Assembly: GCA_944391485.1 (NCBI GenBank)
Contig: CALXTQ010000010.1
Span: 1-64,000 of the forward strand
Direction of reading: 5' to 3'
Origin: an uncultured Alphaproteobacteria bacterium
GTDB taxonomy: Bacteria; Pseudomonadota; Alphaproteobacteria; RF32; CAG-239
Length of the DNA: 64,000 nt
A program made the translations under genes and the position numbers. This document shows, in pieces, positions 59,280-64,000 of the stretch. The notes beneath the pieces are model-generated. The model was given only the letters and a program-made list of their open reading frames with translations, was not told where the DNA came from and searched no databases. Each line of letters opens with the position of its first letter. Positions within the stretch are counted from its first letter, which is position 1.

Positions 59280-59486
59280 CCCAAAGGCAATAAGATTCAA
59301 ACCGCGTTAAATGCCTGTAAAATAAAGGATTTTATTTGGCGTGGTCCGTGTAACCAGCGGGAAATGGCCTCATTTGGCACACCTCACACGGACTCAGTTA
59401 AGCACTTGTTTTATAAAAGAAAAACCGCCCTTTCGGACGGCTTATCTTGAGTGGCAGGGGTAGTAAGATAATGCACGGACTATTTA
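59280..59486. repeat. Duplicated ~206-nt structured element, copy B
   Basis: Second copy of the element at 58538-58743, in the same orientation. It lies between the DUF2513-like gene (ends 59508) and the start of the ABM-like gene. The pairing GGTCCGTGT (59343-59351) with ACACGGACT (59386-59394) is Watson-Crick at 8 of 9 positions. The remaining gap 59137-59279 is AT-rich without visible genes. Confidence 0.8.
59419..59440 (-). terminator. Terminator within repeat copy B
   Basis: Minus strand: CCGTCC / GGGCGG (one G.U) around GAAA, then five T. It lies about 70 nt after the DUF2513-like gene. Confidence 0.78.
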
Positions 59487-59507
59487 TAGATATACAAAAA
59501 ATAAATA

Positions 59508-59906
59508 CTAACCAATCCCTAATGTATTACTAAGAAGAGAAGTTAAAAGATTTTTACCAACATCTGTAGCAACTCCAAGTGAAAAATCTTTAACTTTATG
59601 AAAAATAGTGTCATTTTTTAAAGCTTCCAAAAATTCGAGTCCTTGGGCAGTTATTCTCAGTTTCGCTCCATTTGCAAGCATTGGACGGGAATACTGTTGT
59701 CCTGTAAAAAAACAAACTCCTAATTCTGCAACTAGGTTGGTATCTTTAGCTAAAAAGAAGTGTCCTATAAATTTATCATTAAAACGTTGTTCGCTATTAG
59801 TTTTTTCTTGTACTTGTTTTGCCAAAGTCTCCAACATCATAAAATAGCTTTCATTATCAGCCAAAATTTGGAGAATTAGTTTTATATATTCCATATCTTG
59901 TTTCAT
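59508..59906 (-). CDS. DUF2513-like protein
   Basis: A 132-residue protein starting MKQDMEYIKLILQILADNES, which fits the DUF2513 opening (MKRDMDLIRKIL), with the second block LRITAQGLEFLEALKNDTIF near residue 95, matching LTxxGHEFLDAxRDDTIW. DUF2513 proteins are winged-helix-like, of unknown function, and often found in prophages and islands. The C-terminal tail (DFSLGVATDVGKNLLTSLLS) is amphipathic. I chose the ATG at 59906, four nt after the ATPase-nuclease stop; a longer start at 59933 overlaps it. Likely cotranscribed with that gene. Confidence 0.75.
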   Translation of the reverse strand: MKQDMEYIKLILQILADNESYFMMLETLAKQVQEKTNSEQRFNDKFIGHFFLAKDTNLVAELGVCFFTGQQYSRPMLANGAKLRITAQGLEFLEALKNDTIFHKVKDFSLGVATDVGKNLLTSLLSNTLGIG

Positions 59907-59910
59907 AACA

Positions 59911-62058
59911 TTACTCTGCCATACGACCTTCAATTATATCAAAAAACAATTTATTTCTAAGCTCAGCTCTTTTGTAAATATCTCGATATGAAATAATTTC
60001 ACTATAAATATATCCTACTTCAGCTCTACTATTATCCCTGGTGGATCTTAATTTTTTGGTAGGACAAAAATAAGCATTTAAATTGTGGATTTGCTCGTAA
60101 TCATCATCTATATCATTCAAATTGATATTATCACTAATAAGATAAGTGTAAAACATAGTAATCTTATTTTCTGGCTTTGAATAACTAGCTATCAACCTTG
60201 CATAATTTTTGGCTTGATTAATATATTTATCAATTCTTACATCTGGTTTTTTAAGTTCAATAATTATACATTTTCCTTCACTGGGAAATAATATAATATC
60301 TGGTTTATCATCATCTCTATTTTCTAATAAAGCTCTTTCTTCTTCCGTCACATTTGCAAAATCAAAAATATCCTCCCCTTTCTCATTTTTCATTTGATTT
60401 AAGGGAACATCTGAAAATCCTGTAAAATATATAAATTCATCATTCAACATCCAAAGATTACTTTTTGAAGTATTAGCACATTTTCGTTTCAAAAGAGAAT
60501 TATGAAGGCGATGTTCCTCCATATTACGTTTACCTTTTACTTTAGTTTTTTGAACATCTAATTCTTTATCTAAAGCCATACGAAAATATTCTAAGGCGAC
60601 TCTACGTCCAGACATATACTTAGACAAACAATTTTTATTACGTAATGGAATTTTCCGATTTAAATCGTTACTTAATTCTTCAAATTTTTTTTCATATTCA
60701 GGATCATTGCTATCAAGAGTCTTTAATTGGTCAAATACATCTTTCAAGATGGCATCCATAGTTGCCTGTTTTAATGAATCACTTCTATAAAATTTTTCTA
60801 AAATATCTTTTTCGCTATCAGATGTTTTTATTGTTATTCGGCTATTATTTTCTAACCCAAATAAGTCTTTTAATTCTTTTAATTTCTGTTGTTTTTCATT
60901 TTCTTTTTCTTTAGCGTCAGGAAAAAGATTGTAAAATTCCTTTTTTACAGCGTTCTCTAAATCTTCTTGTAATATAAAATCACCAAACAGAGATAAATTA
61001 CGTACTTTTTCAATGTCTTTATAAGCCTGTTCTTCTGTTTTAATGATATTTTTGATTTCTTTTCTGCAATTATCTATATTTTGCGGAGCATCAAAAACCT
61101 CACTTTGTATAAATCCTAAATATCTGAACCCTTTCAAATTATCTTTAGGCGCAAAAGCTTCAAAACCAATATTTTGAATAGCTTCATTTTTACATGATAT
61201 ATATATTTCATTTTCGTCTAAATCTTCTTGTTTAAACGCAATAAAGGTAACTTTGAAATCCAGTTCTTTTCCCAAGGTATCAACAATATTTCCTTCATCG
61301 TCGCTGTGTTTATAATTAACCTTAAAATCTCTTTTTTGATTATCAGTAGGAATATCAACACCTTTTATGATTGATACTTTTTTGACTTCTTTTTTATTAA
61401 CAATCTTACTAATGCTTATTTCAGGAATAATATCAAATAAAGAAAATTCCAAAGCATATTTTTTTATAATTTCTTTTTTTAAGTATTCTATACTTAAATC
61501 ATCAAATTCAGCATCATCTTTCTCTGGAATAAGTTTTACAACAGTTCCCGTTTGATTTACACCATCTTTTATTTCTTCAAAGCTGGTAATATTTACACCT
61601 TTGCTATCCATATTCTGCTTATTAAAATCAAAGTCAATTTTATAAGTTTTATTATTTTCTGTAAATTTACTTATAAAAACGTTATTAGCAAAGAATAATA
61701 AGCTTTGAAACCGTCCACATCCTTTATTTTGAAATCCTTTCTTATTATATTTATAGGTACAGAAACTCTTAAAACTGTCATAATTAAAACCAATTCCAGT
61801 ATCTTCAACTGAAATATTATCAAGTGTCTCTTTTTCTCCCTCTATTGAAGAAAAATTAAGAAATATATTTACTTCATTGTTCGTTTCGTATGTTTTTGAA
61901 GATGTTTTGAGTTTAATCGCTTCTAAAGCGTTTGTAATAGTCTCAAATATGGGAGTTAAAATATCCTTAGACTTAGTTTCATCTTGAATAATACCTGGGA
62001 AATATACTCCTCCCGTATCGGTAAGAAGTTGTATATATTGATTATAAATGTTTTCCAT
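59911..62058 (-). CDS. GHKL ATPase fused to a PD-(D/E)XK nuclease-like domain
   Basis: A 715-residue protein. Residues about 30-210 form a GHKL (Hsp90/MORC/MutL-type) ATPase: the N box is FETITNALEA (E39, N43), the G1 box EDTGIGF (D86, G88, G90), and a Gly-rich lid lies at FQNKGCGRFQ (108-118). A transducer-like part and a long Lys/Glu-rich coiled-coil section (about 340-480) follow. The C-terminus has a restriction-endonuclease-type motif, PDIILFP (D587) then CIIIELKKP (E601, K603). Such fusions resemble paraMORC-like ATPases of prokaryotic conflict systems. GAGG precedes the ATG. The island context with a serine recombinase supports a defence role, which remains inference. Confidence 0.85.
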   Translation of the reverse strand: MENIYNQYIQLLTDTGGVYFPGIIQDETKSKDILTPIFETITNALEAIKLKTSSKTYETNNEVNIFLNFSSIEGEKETLDNISVEDTGIGFNYDSFKSFCTYKYNKKGFQNKGCGRFQSLLFFANNVFISKFTENNKTYKIDFDFNKQNMDSKGVNITSFEEIKDGVNQTGTVVKLIPEKDDAEFDDLSIEYLKKEIIKKYALEFSLFDIIPEISISKIVNKKEVKKVSIIKGVDIPTDNQKRDFKVNYKHSDDEGNIVDTLGKELDFKVTFIAFKQEDLDENEIYISCKNEAIQNIGFEAFAPKDNLKGFRYLGFIQSEVFDAPQNIDNCRKEIKNIIKTEEQAYKDIEKVRNLSLFGDFILQEDLENAVKKEFYNLFPDAKEKENEKQQKLKELKDLFGLENNSRITIKTSDSEKDILEKFYRSDSLKQATMDAILKDVFDQLKTLDSNDPEYEKKFEELSNDLNRKIPLRNKNCLSKYMSGRRVALEYFRMALDKELDVQKTKVKGKRNMEEHRLHNSLLKRKCANTSKSNLWMLNDEFIYFTGFSDVPLNQMKNEKGEDIFDFANVTEEERALLENRDDDKPDIILFPSEGKCIIIELKKPDVRIDKYINQAKNYARLIASYSKPENKITMFYTYLISDNINLNDIDDDYEQIHNLNAYFCPTKKLRSTRDNSRAEVGYIYSEIISYRDIYKRAELRNKLFFDIIEGRMAE

Positions 62059-62130
62059 AATATTATCCTCAATTAATTTTTATAAAATGATAATAATATT
62101 TTAATAAATTACAACAAAAAACAACGACCA

Positions 62131-63723
62131 TTACACCGTTACCATTTCAAACTCCCCTAAATTCTCTACAGCAACTTGAGACCAGTCTTGATAATTTTTG
62201 CACATAATCAGCTTATCAAATGGAGCTTTGAGTTTATATTCCAACCTTTTGCCATTGAGCTGACAATCTGTAATAAGCAACCGCAATAACTGATTTTGCT
62301 TGTCAGGAGTTGCCTTGTCAAAGATATTAGAAATATTTACAGTTGTTGAAATAACCTTCTCAACCGTTTTTTTCATATCACTATCAATCGTCCTATATTT
62401 TTCCGCAGTTGCTTTTAATTCTTCTATTTCTTTGTCAATCGCCGCTTTCTTGGTTTCATAAGTAGATTGAGGCAATTTTCCCTCAAGATAAAAATCTAGC
62501 AGATTATCTTCTTTAACTTTCAATTCGTTAATTTTGTTTGTAATCTTAGCTTTAAACATCGCATTAAATTGAGATGTATCGTTTAGATTTTTCAAAAGTT
62601 GATTCTTCAGGACTTCTTGCAAAGGCAAAGGAAGCGTTAATTTATCAAGCACCTCTGTTTTTAATTGCTCAACAATGTCTTTTTCATTAACAACGCCTTG
62701 ATGACAAATTTCTTTAGAGTGTCCACATCTCAGATAAACATACTCGCGACCGCTTCTTTTAATTTTCTTTTCCGGAGTTATTAAACAACCGCATTCTTTA
62801 CAGCGTATCATCTTTCTGAATGTATAAGAATTTTTAGCAATCTCCTTAATGTTGGTTCTGTTGTGTGTTCCGTTTTTTACAAAAACTTCCTGAACTTTGT
62901 TAAACAATTCTTTTGATACAAGCTGCTCGTATATATGCGGTATAAGCTCACCCTTAACACACATCTCGCCATAATAAAAAGGATTCGTCAGTATTTCATA
63001 TACAGTGTTTCGGGTAACAAAACAGCCTTTCTTTTTTTTAACTCTGGTATATAGACCTAATTCTTTAGCCAAACACCAAACAGATTTGATAGTATGCAGT
63101 CCTGTTGCATATTCCTGATATAAACGTTTTATTATCGGTGCCCGAACCGGATCCACAACTATTATTGATTTATTATCGTCATCTTTTTTATTCAGATATC
63201 CCAAAGGTGCTGTTCCCTGCCATTTCCCTAAAGACCAATTTTTAGCGAGACTTGCCTTAACCTTATCTGTTTGCGAGTTAACCTGCGCATTAGCAAACAT
63301 AACAAACATATTCCAAAAGGTTAATTCGGTTGCTGCGGAATCTTTTGTAATAATCAATCGCTCTTTTATAAAATGTATTTCTACTTTTCCTGATCTTCGA
63401 AGACTTTCAACATAATATGAATCTTCCGGCAAACGTTGCAATCTATCAACATAAGCAACTACAATAGCAACCTTGCCCTCACATTTGGCTGCAAAATTTA
63501 TCATCTCATGAAATACCGCACGGTCACCATGTGTTGAACTCTCATCAATACTGTATCTGGCAATAACCTTTAACCCATTTTCTTTGCAATATTGGGTTGT
63601 ATTTTCTTCTTGAACTTCTAAGGATATACCCTCATCTTTTTGTCTCTTACTTGATACACGGGCAAATATAATGGCTTGAGTACATTTTAGAGAAACAGCT
63701 CTTTTCTGATATTTCTTTCTCAT
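62131..63723 (-). CDS. Large serine recombinase
   Basis: A 530-residue site-specific recombinase. The N-terminal resolvase domain has the catalytic Ser24 in FARVSSKRQ and the Arg-bearing VAYVDRLQRLPED. A recombinase domain follows (WSLGKWQGTAPLGYLNKKDD), then a zinc ribbon (CKECGCLI and, about 25 residues on, RCGHSKEICH) and a coiled-coil section (about 385-460). Such enzymes integrate and excise islands or phages. GAGGAG precedes the ATG. It starts 3 nt after the upstream acidic ORF ends and lies 72 nt before the ATPase-nuclease gene. Confidence 0.94.
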   Translation of the reverse strand: MRKKYQKRAVSLKCTQAIIFARVSSKRQKDEGISLEVQEENTTQYCKENGLKVIARYSIDESSTHGDRAVFHEMINFAAKCEGKVAIVVAYVDRLQRLPEDSYYVESLRRSGKVEIHFIKERLIITKDSAATELTFWNMFVMFANAQVNSQTDKVKASLAKNWSLGKWQGTAPLGYLNKKDDDNKSIIVVDPVRAPIIKRLYQEYATGLHTIKSVWCLAKELGLYTRVKKKKGCFVTRNTVYEILTNPFYYGEMCVKGELIPHIYEQLVSKELFNKVQEVFVKNGTHNRTNIKEIAKNSYTFRKMIRCKECGCLITPEKKIKRSGREYVYLRCGHSKEICHQGVVNEKDIVEQLKTEVLDKLTLPLPLQEVLKNQLLKNLNDTSQFNAMFKAKITNKINELKVKEDNLLDFYLEGKLPQSTYETKKAAIDKEIEELKATAEKYRTIDSDMKKTVEKVISTTVNISNIFDKATPDKQNQLLRLLITDCQLNGKRLEYKLKAPFDKLIMCKNYQDWSQVAVENLGEFEMVTV

Positions 63724-63726
63724 GGC

Positions 63727-64000
63727 TTAATACTCCTCATCTTCATCATCAAAATTGTCATTTTCTGCATAAAAATCGTCTGCATTCATAGTTTCGATAA
63801 AATTTCCGGTTTGGTTGTCATAGATTTTTACGACCGTCCAGGAAGAATCCGATATGTCAAAATCAACCTTAATATCGTCCGAACCTTCAAAAACTGCCGC
63901 ACTACGCGAATAAATATCTGAGTATTCTTTTGCAAAATGGTTTTCAATTTCTGATGTTAGACGACAAACGCAAACCATGCCGGAATCAGCGCAAAATTCT
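63727..64000 (-). CDS. Acidic small protein, possibly cut by the right edge
   Basis: The frame is open to the right edge, so the visible 83 residues from the ATG at 63978 may be only the C-terminal part. It is acidic (ends DNFDDEDEEY), with a beta-rich middle (IKVDFDISDSSWTVVKIYDN). Upstream in-frame codons would add another Cys near CVCR, a possible metal site. It may be a coupling or regulatory protein for the recombinase, which starts 3 nt after its stop. I do not recognise a family. Confidence 0.5.
   Translation of the reverse strand, partial: EFCADSGMVCVCRLTSEIENHFAKEYSDIYSRSAAVFEGSDDIKVDFDISDSSWTVVKIYDNQTGNFIETMNADDFYAENDNFDDEDEEY

Noticed and set aside
59280..59333. tRNA remnant (GGTTTGAATC on the minus strand)
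   Set aside because: The flanking bases do not form a T stem or an acceptor stem, and no anticodon arm can be placed.
58538..59486. Integron attC sites in the two repeats
   Set aside because: RYYYAAC-like words occur (ATTTAAC, GCTTAAC), but all have the same orientation; no matching GTTRRRY closes the hairpin, and the nearby recombinase is of the serine type.

Overview
The window is a chromosomal segment of an alphaproteobacterium. Three conserved alphaproteobacterial gene orders support this: kdsD-lptC-lptA-lptB-rpoN-hpf-ptsN, then miaB-phoH-ybeY-corC-lnt-HTH-metK-trmB, then DUF2066 with an AI-2E exporter. A DUF1150 protein, a family typical of the class, also fits. Protein sequences alone do not give genus or species. 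A pta plus two acetate kinase genes suggests a fermentative, possibly host-associated lifestyle; this is inference. Base composition is moderate over most of the window and clearly AT-rich from about 57.6 kb to the right end.

Layout. 1-3.5 kb (minus): str operon rpsL-rpsG-fusA-tuf with a good sigma70-type promoter; tuf is cut by the left edge. 4-9.9 kb (plus): KDO and LPS-transport genes, sigma-54, ribosome hibernation factor and EIIA-Ntr. 9.9-16.9 kb: DUF1150, a sensor kinase with a Cys-rich PAS-like region, infA, a DedA-type membrane protein, a response regulator without output domain, folD-DUF167-yggT, and a TerB-like gene with an unknown partner. 17-25.3 kb (plus): tRNA thiolation, the PhoH/YbeY RNA-processing pair, CorC, lipoprotein N-acylation, SAM synthesis and tRNA methylation. 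25.3-29.5 kb (minus): a small exported protein, two tandem acetate kinases, pta. 29.6-32.7 kb (plus): ndk, DUF2066, AI-2E exporter, DUF1566-like protein. 33-41.3 kb (plus): a reduced division and cell wall cluster, mraY-ftsW-murG-murB-ftsQ-ftsA-ftsZ, in which murD, murC and ddl are absent. 41.3-43.6 kb (minus): an OmpA-like lipoprotein, a small membrane protein and two diverged paralogues of unknown function. 43.8-57.5 kb (minus): the transcription and ribosomal-protein block secE-nusG, mscL, rplK-rplA-rplJ-rplL-rpoB-rpoC, with an L10-type leader and a terminator-like attenuator ahead of rpoB. Two small plus-strand genes and mscL lie between nusG and rplK.

57.6-64 kb is an accessory island. 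It holds an unknown plus-strand gene, a secreted ABM-fold protein, a DUF2513-like protein, a 715-residue protein with an N-terminal GHKL (Hsp90/MORC-type) ATPase domain and a C-terminal PD-(D/E)XK nuclease-like motif, a large serine recombinase, and a partial acidic ORF. Two copies of a ~206-nt repeat occur there. Their differences preserve RNA pairing on the minus strand and show no coding constraint. The recombinase, ATPase-nuclease and DUF2513 module is the best candidate for an undescribed system, plausibly anti-phage or anti-plasmid defence; the role is inferred, not shown.
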